DNA from: Imperialibacter sp. EC-SDR9
GTDB taxonomy: Bacteria > Bacteroidota > Bacteroidia > Cytophagales > Cyclobacteriaceae
Direction of reading: 5' to 3'
Assembly (NCBI RefSeq): GCF_902498805.1
Contig: NZ_LR701637.1
Location: 655,857 to 719,856 of the forward strand
DNA length: 64,000 bases
Under the pieces are notes generated by a model that was given only the letters and a program-made list of their open reading frames with translations, made no database searches and was not told where the DNA came from. Positions within the stretch are counted from its first letter, which is position 1; every line of letters starts with the position of its first letter. Made by a program: the position numbers and the translations under genes. Positions 23,108-31,953 of this stretch are shown in pieces.

Positions 23108-23821
23108 CTACTCTATTTTGAGCAATTCGTCGGTTCTGAAGTGAGAACTGTCTTTGTTCCAATGCCATTTTTTGAGTTTAGGAAGCTGTAAGCCATTCAG
23201 CGATTGATAGTTGTCAACAAAAATGAACTCCCCGTCCCCTTTGCTCTCGTCAAAATAGAAACGATAGCCGGCCAGGAGAAAGCTCTCTTTGTCAATGTAG
23301 AAATACCAGGTTTCACCGTCAGTGGAGGGGTCATAAGTCACTTTCACTACCCAACAGGCCTTTCCGTTAAATGTCTCTTCATTCAAAACAGGGGCTACAA
23401 TGGTTCCAATGTCTTTGAGCTTCATCGGCACGCCGTATAGGTATTCGTATACCTCTTTGAGGTACTGGGTTCGCTCTTCACTTAGCTGAAATTTAGTTTT
23501 TATTTCATCATTGAAGTTTGAACTGCCATTTATCGAGACGTAATACTCGCCATGTCGTACTCCCTGCGTGACGGTGCTGTCGCCCTGCTGCAGGGCATAT
23601 TCAAAAATGCCTTCAGGATTATTAATAAGAATAGAGAAGTGCCTTTCTGCTTTCCCATCTCGCTTGATGGACATGTGGAAGCGGTTGTTAAGCTGGGGCC
23701 AGTAGTTGTTTGGGTCGTGGACTTCTATGGATTTTTCAAGCAACGACGCTGGAGTGAGTGAAGGATCGCTACAGCAAAAAAATGCAGTAGGAAGCAGGAG
23801 AAGGATTTTTGAGTGTTTCAT
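23108..23821 (-). CDS. Lipoprotein of unknown function (DUF6503-like)
   Basis: 237 residues. The signal peptide ends LPTAFFCCSDPS, with Cys as probable lipidation site. The mature part begins LLEKSIEVHDPNNYWPQLN and contains HFSILINNPEGIFEYALQ and WYFYIDKESFLLAGYRFYFD, a one-sided beta-sheet pattern like periplasmic lipid-carrier folds (LolA-like) and like proteins annotated DUF6503 in Bacteroidota; the family name is from memory of the pattern. Lies downstream of two DUF4249 genes on the same strand. Confidence 0.6.
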   Translation of the reverse strand: MKHSKILLLLPTAFFCCSDPSLTPASLLEKSIEVHDPNNYWPQLNNRFHMSIKRDGKAERHFSILINNPEGIFEYALQQGDSTVTQGVRHGEYYVSINGSSNFNDEIKTKFQLSEERTQYLKEVYEYLYGVPMKLKDIGTIVAPVLNEETFNGKACWVVKVTYDPSTDGETWYFYIDKESFLLAGYRFYFDESKGDGEFIFVDNYQSLNGLQLPKLKKWHWNKDSSHFRTDELLKIE

Positions 23822-23851
23822 GCGTGACGAGAAAGATACTGATTTTAGAAA

Positions 23852-25042
23852 TTAGTTTTCCCAGAAATCAGGAGCATCAGCATCGCCGAGCAAACGACAG
23901 TCGCTGCATTCTGCTGGGCCCATTATCAAAGCACCGCTTCCAAATCCCGGAATTGTGATTATCCGTTGCCCCCAGCTAAGCCGAAGGAGCATTTCGTCAT
24001 AGCCACCCTTCACAGTATCGGCCTGCAGCACACAAGGATTGGTCGGGAAGGATAGCCCAAGGTCATCAAGCTCGTCCCTTGTTACATACAGCCTCTTTTC
24101 TTCGACTGAGCTGGCATCAAAATAGCCAAGTACTACCTCATCCGGACTAGTACTGCTTGTTAGGTTGCCAACAATGGGATAGGGAGTTGGGTCGAATAGA
24201 GTGCCAAGGTTTTCGGAATTTTTATTCAATTGGCTCCAGTAAGAATGCCCCCTTTCGTCAAGAGCATACTGACGTACCAACACGCTGTACATCGTTCTTA
24301 AGCGGTAGCTAATGGTATTGACGTAATCTAGTTCGAAGGCTGTGACCCGATCTTCATTGAGTTGGAGAGTGTTTGTGGTAAGAATTGTTCGGCTTGTGTC
24401 GGAGTTATAGCAGATGTGGTAAAACTCAACTTGGGCGAAGCTTCCATCCGGCGCCAGCTCCCATTGGGAGGGAAAAGGCACCTTTATTTGATAGGTTGAA
24501 ATCCATTTATATCTGTAGTACCGTGTTTTTCTTTCAGGGTCATGCGTGTCAACAAGAGCTTTGATGCCATCAAGTTCTTCTCCAGTAACATCGGTAAAAC
24601 GTTTTTCTCTTTCAAAGTACACGCTGTCGATGGGTGGAGTGGCTTTGAGCAGCACTTCGACCGACTCGTATTGGCCCCCGTCGGTGGTTTCGATATGGAG
24701 CTGATAAGTTGCGCCTCGTACGCCTTTGAAGCAAGCAGGATCGCTTTGGTATGTGCCCGGGCTCACCTCTGTAAAATCATATGCAGTCCCCTCGTTATTC
24801 CTGACAAATACTGTGGCGCCAGATTCGGGGTTTGAGCCCTCACTATTTAGTGGCTGGGCCCGTGATAACCGAATTGTATAAGGCTTAGGGCTGTCCGAGA
24901 TGTGGCCCTCCACTACAAGCAGCCTCTGGGTTTCATTTGGTTCGGGGGTGAAAGGCTCTATACATGATGTGCAAAAGCAAACGAAAAATAGCAGGCCGCC
25001 AGACCCTTTAAAAACGTGGCGTGCTTTCAATACGAAGTTCAT
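23852..25042 (-). CDS. DUF4249 family lipoprotein
   Basis: About 396 residues. A signal peptide with lipobox region FCTSC is followed by IEPFTPEPNETQRLLVVEGH, the typical opening of DUF4249 proteins, then TIRLSRAQPL, CFKGVRGATYQLHIET and a CVLQADTV/ECSDCRLLG cysteine-containing C-terminus. In Cytophagales and Chitinophagales such lipoproteins usually pair with TonB-dependent receptors; none is present here. ATG 25042 is used instead of 25054 because it gives a cleaner signal peptide. It is a paralogue of the next gene upstream, 51 bases away. Confidence 0.85.
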   Translation of the reverse strand: MNFVLKARHVFKGSGGLLFFVCFCTSCIEPFTPEPNETQRLLVVEGHISDSPKPYTIRLSRAQPLNSEGSNPESGATVFVRNNEGTAYDFTEVSPGTYQSDPACFKGVRGATYQLHIETTDGGQYESVEVLLKATPPIDSVYFEREKRFTDVTGEELDGIKALVDTHDPERKTRYYRYKWISTYQIKVPFPSQWELAPDGSFAQVEFYHICYNSDTSRTILTTNTLQLNEDRVTAFELDYVNTISYRLRTMYSVLVRQYALDERGHSYWSQLNKNSENLGTLFDPTPYPIVGNLTSSTSPDEVVLGYFDASSVEEKRLYVTRDELDDLGLSFPTNPCVLQADTVKGGYDEMLLRLSWGQRIITIPGFGSGALIMGPAECSDCRLLGDADAPDFWEN

Positions 25043-25093
25043 ATAGCATTGCACAAAGCTAAGTTAACTAGCATGTTCTAAACTTTCTTAAGA

Positions 25094-26218
25094 TCAATTT
25101 GGCCAAAACTCCGGCTCGTCCAGCTCACCATATAGCCGACAGTCGCAACAGTACTCTGGGGCGTAATAATTAATGCCCGACCCATATGGCCCCTGACTTG
25201 CGAGGCAATAGCCAGCCGGCGGACTTCCACCGCCAGACACCTCCACAAGCTTCGAAGAACACCCATCGGAAGCAAAATCTAATTCCAAAAGCTGGCTTCT
25301 GTCGATGTAAATTTCTTTTTCGGTTACAGCACCCACATCAAAAAAGCCGATTACCTGCTCGTCAGGATTATTAGGGTTAAAGAGATTGCTCGGCAAATCG
25401 TATGGTAGAGGATCGAAGAGTGTACCCTGACTCTCAGAAATTTTTTTGAGTTCAGTCCAGTACTTTATACCGCTGCTGCTGAGTGCATATTGGCGAACTA
25501 ACAACCGGTATAATGAGCGAAGCTGGTAGCCCTCTGTGCTTACATACTTTATTTCAAGTTGGCTGACTCTTGACTCTTTGAGCTGACTGGTGTTTGCCGT
25601 AAGAATATCGGAGTTTGTCTCGGTGTTGTAGCAAACCCACACACTGATATCCTGCGGGTAGGGAACTTTGATTTGATAGGTCTCTTCCCATTCATAGCGG
25701 AAGTATTGCGTGAGTCCTTCAGGGTCATGAGAGTCGAGAAGTATTTTGATACCGTCTTTGGTGATCCCTTCATTAGTTAGCCGACGCTCTCTTTCGAAAT
25801 ATAGGCTGTCGATGGCTGGCGCAGTATTGAGCAAAATGGGCTTGGATTGGTAGATTTCTCCGTAAAGAGTCTCAATATGCAAAGCATACGAGTTGCCCGT
25901 TTCTCCAACGAAACATGCGGGATCACTCTGGTAGACACCGGGGCTGGATTCCTCAAAGTAAAATTTAGCGCCCTCCTGGTCTTCCACATATACCAGTGCA
26001 CCAACTTCAACCCCGCCGTATTCCACACCAAGAGGTTTGGTGCGTGAAAGCCTGACGGTATTGACCTCATCGAGGTTGGACACATGGCCTTCAACCACCA
26101 TGAGATAATCGAAAACCCCCAGCTCTGGCTCGATTGGCTCTATGCATCCGGCCAAAATTAACGTAAGTAAAAGGGTAACGGGTCGTCTGGTTATCATTCG
26201 TTTAAGCAGGTCGATCAT
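25094..26218 (-). CDS. DUF4249 family lipoprotein (paralogue)
   Basis: 374 residues. The signal peptide ends LLLTLILAGCIEPIEPEL with an LAGC lipobox. Blocks shared with the neighbour include LMVVEGHVSN, TVRLSRTKPLG, YHI/LHIETLYG, a DSHDPEGLTQYFRYEWEETY stretch and C-terminal CCDCRLYGELDEPEFWPN against CSDCRLLGDADAPDFWEN. The two arose by tandem duplication. Conserved C-terminal cysteines suggest a disulfide or metal site. Function of the family is unknown; outer-membrane location is inferred. Confidence 0.85.
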   Translation of the reverse strand: MIDLLKRMITRRPVTLLLTLILAGCIEPIEPELGVFDYLMVVEGHVSNLDEVNTVRLSRTKPLGVEYGGVEVGALVYVEDQEGAKFYFEESSPGVYQSDPACFVGETGNSYALHIETLYGEIYQSKPILLNTAPAIDSLYFERERRLTNEGITKDGIKILLDSHDPEGLTQYFRYEWEETYQIKVPYPQDISVWVCYNTETNSDILTANTSQLKESRVSQLEIKYVSTEGYQLRSLYRLLVRQYALSSSGIKYWTELKKISESQGTLFDPLPYDLPSNLFNPNNPDEQVIGFFDVGAVTEKEIYIDRSQLLELDFASDGCSSKLVEVSGGGSPPAGYCLASQGPYGSGINYYAPEYCCDCRLYGELDEPEFWPN

Positions 26219-26528
26219 ACTTCCGGTGCATTTTCCATTATTTCTATCGGCTAATAGACGTATTATTAACCCCGTTCGTTGGCATTGCCAGCGGTACAGG
26301 ATAACATCTATCTGTTAAAGCGCCCGTAGTGCCCGTCATTCGGTTCATTATTTTGCAATATCAAACCGTTGTGCCTGTTTTTTCCCAACTTCATTCTCTT
26401 TTTGGTAATTCTTTTATCAAATTTGCCGATTCCTATTTTTGACGGTCGAAATCGGTGATAAATCTTCCTCGAAACAAAAGATGATTAGTCAGTGTGGGCT
26501 GTCTGTGGACTAAATTTTTTGAGAATTT
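26219..26528. other. Intergenic region between DUF4249 and thrA
   Basis: 310 bases between divergent genes. It must hold the promoters of the DUF4249 pair and of thrABC. A CAAATTTG near 26410-26430 resembles the TAnnTTTG box but lacks a well-placed TTTG. No leader peptide rich in Thr or Ile codons and no clear terminator hairpin was seen, so control by classical thr attenuation is not supported. Confidence 0.4.
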
Positions 26529-29021
26529 ATGAAAGTCTTAAAGTTCGGAGGCACTTCAGTGGGGTCCTCGGAAAATATACGAAAGGTGGCGGCAATTCTT
26601 CAGGATTACCAAAAGCAGGGAACTGAAGTTGCAGTGGTGGTCTCCGCCATGAGCGGTGTTACCAACCGGCTTATTGCGCTGGGGGATGTGGCGGTTTCCG
26701 GTGATGAGTCGTACCTGGTGGATTTGGAGCGACTGCGGCTGCTGCACCTCGACACCATGAAGCGCCTCAATGATAACAAACTCCACCCCGAAGGGCGGGA
26801 TACCATTGATAAGCTGTTTGCCGAGTTGAAGGACATGCTTCACGGGGTGTTTCTTATCAAAGAGCTTTCTGTCCGATCGCTTGATCTGATACAGAGCTTT
26901 GGCGAGCGGCTTTCAGCCAATATAATTACGCTGTATCTGCAAAAAACAGGCATAAACGCTGCATTTCTTGATACCCGCCGGGTGATCAGGACTGACAATC
27001 ACTTTGGGAGCTCTAAGGTTAATTTCAAGGAGACCAATGCTTTGGTAAAGGGGTTCTTTGAAGGGAACAAGTCGATGGTGGTGGCTACCGGGTTTATTGC
27101 CAGCACAGCACAAAATGAAACTACCACACTTGGGCGTGGAGGCTCTGATTACACCGCTTCCATTTTGGCTGCGGCACTGGATGCCGACGAGGTGGAAATA
27201 TGGACCGATGTTGACGGCGTAATGACTGCCGACCCACGCAAGGTGAGAGAGGCCTACTCAATGACGAGCCTGAGCTACGTGGAGGCAATGGAAATGTCGC
27301 ATTTTGGTGCCAAGGTTATATACCCGCCTACGCTGCAGCCAGCCATTTCGAAGAAAATCCCACTACGAATAAGGAACACGTTTAATCCCGCTTTTGAGGG
27401 CACCTTGATTACGCAGCAAAGCACTGGAAAAAAGTACCCTGTTAAAGGCATTTCTTCCATTGAAAACATGTCGCTTGTTAGCCTGATAGGTGGCGGTATT
27501 GCGGGTGTGCCGGGTGTGGCATCGAGGCTTTTTGGAGCACTTGCCAGGAAGAATGTGAACATCGTCCTCATCACGCAGGCCTCATCCGAGCACTCCATCA
27601 CTTTTGCGGTGAGCCCAAAGGACGGCACCATTGCCAGAGACGTTTTGAAAGAGGAATTTGCGCAAGAGATCAAAAACCGAGAGATAGATAGAATTCAGGC
27701 TGAAGAAGACTTGTCTATAGTCGCCGTTATTGGCGAAAACATGAAGAATACGCCGGGCATTGCTGGCAAGCTTTTTCAGGCGTTCGGCAGAAACGGTATC
27801 AACGTGGTGGCCATTGCCCAGGGCTCTTCCGAGCTCAATGTGTCGGTGGTGATCAACAGAGCCAATATTTCCAAGGCACTTAATTCGTTGCACGAAACCT
27901 TCTTTCTTTCAGACAGAAAATCGCTCAATGTGTTTCTTGTGGGTACTGGGCTGATTGGCAGCACCCTTATCGAGCAAATAAAAGCACAAGCTGCCTACCT
28001 CATGGAGGAGCGTTCACTGAAAATCAATCTTGTGGGTATTGCCAACTCTCGTCACATGGTTTTTGATGAAGGCGGCATTGACCTTAACACTTGGCGCAAG
28101 CTTGTGGACAAGCCAGGAAAGGGCATAGAACTTTCAGCATTCATAGAAAAAATGGAATCTATGAACCTGGCCAATTCAGTATTTATCGACTGCACTTCGA
28201 GCGCTAAAGTGATCGAGTTTTACGAAGATATTTTGGAGTCCAGCATTTCTATCGTTACGCCAAACAAACTGGCCAACTCGGGCCCACTGGCTTTCTACGA
28301 AAAGCTGAAAAAGCAGGCGGCCAAACACGGTGTGAAATTCATGTACGAAACGAACGTGGGTGCCGGGCTTCCCGTCATCAACACGCTCAATGATTTGAAG
28401 TACAGTGGCGATAAGATCATCAAAATAGAAGGGATTTTGTCTGGCACACTTTCCTATATATTCAACAGCTTCAAAGAAGGTGTGCCATTCAGCCAGGTGG
28501 TGACTGAGGCACGCAGCAAAGGGCTGACCGAGCCCGACCCAAGAGACGACCTGAACGGGATGGACGTGGCAAGAAAGATATTAATTTTGGGTAGAGAGGC
28601 GGGCCAGAAACTCGACATAAAGGATGTGAAGCTGGAGCCGATTTTGTCTGACGCCTGTTTCAAAGCACCAAACATTGATGTTTTTTTTGAAGAACTCAAA
28701 AAAGAAGACGGCAGACTGGAAGCCATGAGAAAGAAAGCGATGGACGAAGGGAAGAAGCTTCGCTTTATTGCCAAAGTAGAGGAGGGAAAAGCCTCCATTT
28801 CACTTCAGGCTGTGGATGCCGAACATCCGTTTTACAGTCTTTCCGGCAGCGACAACATTATTTCCTTCACCACCCAAAGGTATTTTGAAAGGCCTTTGGT
28901 GGTAAAAGGGCCGGGAGCCGGAGCAGAAGTGACTTCTGCTGGTGTATTTGCAGAGATCATCAGCATCAGCAATCACTTTATTCAGGACAACTACAAATTT
29001 GCAGGCGGCTATGGCGGATAG
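26529..29021 (+). CDS. thrA: Bifunctional aspartokinase / homoserine dehydrogenase
   Basis: 830 residues. The N-terminal aspartokinase (about 1-300) shows KFGGTSVG (4-11) and TLGRGGSDYTASILAAAL; two ACT-type regulatory repeats follow (about 315-460: VPGVASRLFGALARKNVNI and TPGIAGKLFQAFGRNGINV); homoserine dehydrogenase occupies about 465-830, with the NAD(P) loop VGTGLIGSTL and TPNKLANSG then VGAGLPVINTLNDL. It catalyses the first and third steps from aspartate to threonine. ACT repeats predict feedback inhibition by threonine. First gene of a tight thrABC operon; its stop overlaps thrB by 11 bases. Confidence 0.97.
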   Translation: MKVLKFGGTSVGSSENIRKVAAILQDYQKQGTEVAVVVSAMSGVTNRLIALGDVAVSGDESYLVDLERLRLLHLDTMKRLNDNKLHPEGRDTIDKLFAELKDMLHGVFLIKELSVRSLDLIQSFGERLSANIITLYLQKTGINAAFLDTRRVIRTDNHFGSSKVNFKETNALVKGFFEGNKSMVVATGFIASTAQNETTTLGRGGSDYTASILAAALDADEVEIWTDVDGVMTADPRKVREAYSMTSLSYVEAMEMSHFGAKVIYPPTLQPAISKKIPLRIRNTFNPAFEGTLITQQSTGKKYPVKGISSIENMSLVSLIGGGIAGVPGVASRLFGALARKNVNIVLITQASSEHSITFAVSPKDGTIARDVLKEEFAQEIKNREIDRIQAEEDLSIVAVIGENMKNTPGIAGKLFQAFGRNGINVVAIAQGSSELNVSVVINRANISKALNSLHETFFLSDRKSLNVFLVGTGLIGSTLIEQIKAQAAYLMEERSLKINLVGIANSRHMVFDEGGIDLNTWRKLVDKPGKGIELSAFIEKMESMNLANSVFIDCTSSAKVIEFYEDILESSISIVTPNKLANSGPLAFYEKLKKQAAKHGVKFMYETNVGAGLPVINTLNDLKYSGDKIIKIEGILSGTLSYIFNSFKEGVPFSQVVTEARSKGLTEPDPRDDLNGMDVARKILILGREAGQKLDIKDVKLEPILSDACFKAPNIDVFFEELKKEDGRLEAMRKKAMDEGKKLRFIAKVEEGKASISLQAVDAEHPFYSLSGSDNIISFTTQRYFERPLVVKGPGAGAEVTSAGVFAEIISISNHFIQDNYKFAGGYGG

Positions 29022-29946
29022 TATCAAAGTGTTTGCTCCTGCAACTGTAGCTAATTTAACCTGTGGCTTTGACATTCTCGGACTGGCCATCAACGGCCCT
29101 GGCGATGAATTAGTGGCTAAAAAAACAAACGGAAGAGGAGTAACTATCACCTCCATCGAAGGGGACGAGGGACGGCTGTCGAAAGATGCAGCGAAGAACA
29201 CCGCAGGCATTTCAGCCAACCAGTTTTTGCAGGCAATTGACTATAAAGGGGGTATCGAAATGTCTCTTCACAAGAGGATGCCTTTTGGAAGTGGAATGGG
29301 TTCCAGCGCTGCCAGTGCGGTGGCAGGTGTTTTTGCTGTCAACGAATTGCTGGGAAGGCCCATGAGCCAAAGGGACTTGCTGCCCTTTGCGGTGGAAGGT
29401 GAGCGGATTGCGTGCGGCAGTGGCCATGCCGACAACGTGGCGCCATCGCTGCTCGGAGGCATCACGCTGGTTAAAAGCTACGAACCATTGGAAGTGCTTT
29501 CTTTGCCGGTGCCGCCGAATATGTATGTGGCAGTTTTGCACCCTGCAGTGGAAGTGTCGACAGGCGATGCCAGAGCGATGCTGCCAAAGGAAGTGGCCAT
29601 GAAAGCTTCGGTAAAGTACGCCGGTAATTTAGCCGGTTTTGTTTCAGCGCTATACACCAACGACCTTGGTTTAATGCGCAGAACCCTGATAGATGAGATT
29701 GTGGAGCCAAAAAGAGCTTCATTGATCCCGCATTTTTATGAAATCAAAGAAGCTGCATTGTCTTCAGAAGGCGTTATTGGTTTTGGCATTTCAGGCTCTG
29801 GGCCAGCCATGTTTGCGCTAGCGGATGGACTGGACGCAATAACAAAAGCTGGTGCAGTGATGGAGAATATCCTTAAAAAGCGAGGCATATCTGCCAATCT
29901 TTACATTTCCGAAGTGAATACGGTAGGCCCTAAAATTTTAGATTGA
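29011..29946 (+). CDS. thrB: Homoserine kinase
   Basis: 311 residues, a GHMP kinase that phosphorylates homoserine. The family motif is PFGSGMGSSAASAVAG, with AFAPATVANLTCGFDI-like opening (KVFAPATVANLTCGFDILG) and a C-terminal IGFGISGSGPAMFALADG. ATG 29011 is chosen because homology begins at ADSIKVFAP; the longer frame from 28942 reads thrA sequence in another frame. It overlaps the thrA stop by 11 bases and ends two bases before thrC, so translation is coupled. Confidence 0.96.
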   Translation: MADSIKVFAPATVANLTCGFDILGLAINGPGDELVAKKTNGRGVTITSIEGDEGRLSKDAAKNTAGISANQFLQAIDYKGGIEMSLHKRMPFGSGMGSSAASAVAGVFAVNELLGRPMSQRDLLPFAVEGERIACGSGHADNVAPSLLGGITLVKSYEPLEVLSLPVPPNMYVAVLHPAVEVSTGDARAMLPKEVAMKASVKYAGNLAGFVSALYTNDLGLMRRTLIDEIVEPKRASLIPHFYEIKEAALSSEGVIGFGISGSGPAMFALADGLDAITKAGAVMENILKKRGISANLYISEVNTVGPKILD

Positions 29947-29948
29947 AA

Positions 29949-31244
29949 ATGAAGTTATACAGCACTAACAAGCAATCTGCGGAAGTAAGTTTTGAAGAGG
30001 CGGTTTTTAAGGGCCTGCCCGACGACAATGGGCTTTATATGCCAAAAGCCATTCCGGCACTTTCTGCCAAGTTTTTCGAAGGGCTGGAGGATATGTCTTT
30101 TCAGGAGATGGCCTTGGATGTAACGGATACCTTGATTGGTGATGAAATAGGAAGAAAAGACCTGGAGAAGATCATTTATGACGCCATGAATTTTCCGATA
30201 GAGCTTCATCAGGTAGAAGACAATATTTTTGGGTTGGAGCTTTTTCATGGGCCTACGCTGGCTTTCAAAGACTTTGGTGCCAGGTTCATGAGCCGGGTAA
30301 TGGGCCATTTTTTGGAGAAAAAACAAAAAGAGATTACCATTTTGGTGGCCACTTCAGGCGATACCGGTAGTGCAGTTGCCCACGGCTTCCTGGGTGTTCC
30401 GGGCATCAATGTGGTGATCTTGTACCCAAGCGGAAAGGTGAGCGAAATCCAGGAAAAACAGCTGACAACCATAGGCCAAAATGTGAAGGCGCTGGAGGTT
30501 GATGGCACCTTCGACGACTGCCAGCGAATGGTGAAGCAGGCTTTCCTCGACAAAGAGCTGAACAACGTGCGCCACTTCACCTCAGCCAATTCCATCAACA
30601 TAGCGAGGCTGATCCCTCAATCGTTCTATTATCACTATGCCTGGTCGATGTTGCACAGCGATGACAAGCCCGTGTTTTTCTGCACGCCATCAGGCAACTT
30701 TGGGAATTTGTGTGGAGGCCTTATTGCAAAGAAAATGGGATTGCCTATCGACCACTTTGTGGCTGCAACGAATGCCAATCACATTGTACCCGATTATTTG
30801 CTGACGGAAAAGTTTCAGCCAAAGCCTTCTGTGAAAACCATCAGCAATGCCATGGATGTGGGCAACCCGAGTAACTTTCCAAGGGTGCAGGCCTTGTATA
30901 GCGGAAGCTACGATAAGATCAACCGGGATATTTCAGGTGCATGGTATACTGACGATCAAACGTCGCAGGCCATGAAGGAGGTCTTTGAAAAAGAAGAATA
31001 CTTGCTCTGCCCTCACAGTGCCATTGGCTATTTGGGAGCCAAAGACTATCTGAAAAACCACTCAGGCAAGACGGGAGTATTTCTAGCGACAGCCCACCCC
31101 GCTAAGTTCTACGACGTGGTTGACAAAGTGCTTGGTGGGAAAGTGGAAATCCCTGAAGTGTTGAAAGACACTATGGCAAAGCCTAAAAAGTCAGTGAAAA
31201 TGGAAGCCAGCCTCGATGCTTTGAAAGGCTTCTTGATGAATTAA
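29949..31244 (+). CDS. thrC: Threonine synthase
   Basis: 431 residues, PLP enzyme converting O-phosphohomoserine to threonine. The N-terminal STNKQSAEVSFEEAVFKGLP is the family opening; the PLP lysine lies in GPTLAFKDFGARF; ATSGDTGSAVAHGF and the CTPSGNFGNLCGG phosphate loop are clear. ATG 29949 is used; TTG 29943 overlaps the thrB stop. The last gene of thrABC, ending five bases before the converging LOG gene, with no hairpin terminator in the gap. Confidence 0.96.
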   Translation: MKLYSTNKQSAEVSFEEAVFKGLPDDNGLYMPKAIPALSAKFFEGLEDMSFQEMALDVTDTLIGDEIGRKDLEKIIYDAMNFPIELHQVEDNIFGLELFHGPTLAFKDFGARFMSRVMGHFLEKKQKEITILVATSGDTGSAVAHGFLGVPGINVVILYPSGKVSEIQEKQLTTIGQNVKALEVDGTFDDCQRMVKQAFLDKELNNVRHFTSANSINIARLIPQSFYYHYAWSMLHSDDKPVFFCTPSGNFGNLCGGLIAKKMGLPIDHFVAATNANHIVPDYLLTEKFQPKPSVKTISNAMDVGNPSNFPRVQALYSGSYDKINRDISGAWYTDDQTSQAMKEVFEKEEYLLCPHSAIGYLGAKDYLKNHSGKTGVFLATAHPAKFYDVVDKVLGGKVEIPEVLKDTMAKPKKSVKMEASLDALKGFLMN

Positions 31245-31249
31245 CCTAT

Positions 31250-31834
31250 TCATGACTTACTGAGGCCTGACGGTTTCCGGGCAGAGATTTCACCGGCTGC
31301 CGTTCCCATTTTATCAAGCAGACGGGCAGGGTCAGTTTCCCAGATCACAAAGTCGAAATTCACTTTTTTCAGCAGGCCATTCACTGTCATGTGAGCGAAC
31401 AGCTGGTGCAAATAGTCGTAGTATCCGTTAGTATTGAGGATGCCAATAGGGGCATGAATGAGCCCCAGTTGACGCCAGGTGAGTATTTCGCAGAGTTCCT
31501 CAAGCGTGCCGAACCCGCCAGGCAATGCGACAAATCCTTCTGAAAGTTGCGACATGATGGTCTTCCTCTCATGCATCGACTCCACCCTGACAAGTTTGGT
31601 AACCCCCGTGTGGGCGATCTCCTTGCTCGCCAGAAAATTTGGGATGACTCCAGTGACCTTTCCACTTGCATTCATACAGCTATTGGCTACTGCACCCATG
31701 ATGCCTATTTGAGACCCACCATAAATCAACTCAATATTTTGGTTGGCCATCAGTTTTCCGAGAATTTCTGCCTGAGCCACAAACTGAGGGTTTTTTCCCT
31801 CAGCCGAACCACAAAACACACAGACTGACTTCAT
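31250..31834 (-). CDS. LOG family (TIGR00730-type) Rossmann protein
   Basis: About 194 residues. The opening KSVCVFCGSAEGKNP, a YGGSQIGIMGAVAN stretch and the catalytic-site motif PGGFGTLEELCEILTWRQLG mark a LOG protein, which hydrolyses nucleoside 5'-monophosphates (cytokinin riboside phosphoribohydrolase in some hosts). ATG 31834 begins the family sequence; the frame could extend three codons upstream. Its substrate in this bacterium is not known. Converges on thrC. Confidence 0.92.
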   Translation of the reverse strand: MKSVCVFCGSAEGKNPQFVAQAEILGKLMANQNIELIYGGSQIGIMGAVANSCMNASGKVTGVIPNFLASKEIAHTGVTKLVRVESMHERKTIMSQLSEGFVALPGGFGTLEELCEILTWRQLGLIHAPIGILNTNGYYDYLHQLFAHMTVNGLLKKVNFDFVIWETDPARLLDKMGTAAGEISARKPSGLSKS

Positions 31835-31953
31835 TATGTACAATTTGAGATTTGATAAATACTTTTTTCTGAGTATTTCTTATTGAGGTTAAACCTAGTA
31901 ATTTGTTGCATTGATTTTTACTGTAACCTGGAATTTTACTAACCTGACCCCTT

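Noticed and set aside
26219-26528. Threonine attenuator upstream of thrA
   Set aside because: No leader peptide with Thr/Ile codon runs and no terminator stem were found.
28942-29010. Upstream extension of thrB
   Set aside because: These codons read thrA sequence in another frame; homoserine kinase similarity starts at ATG 29011.
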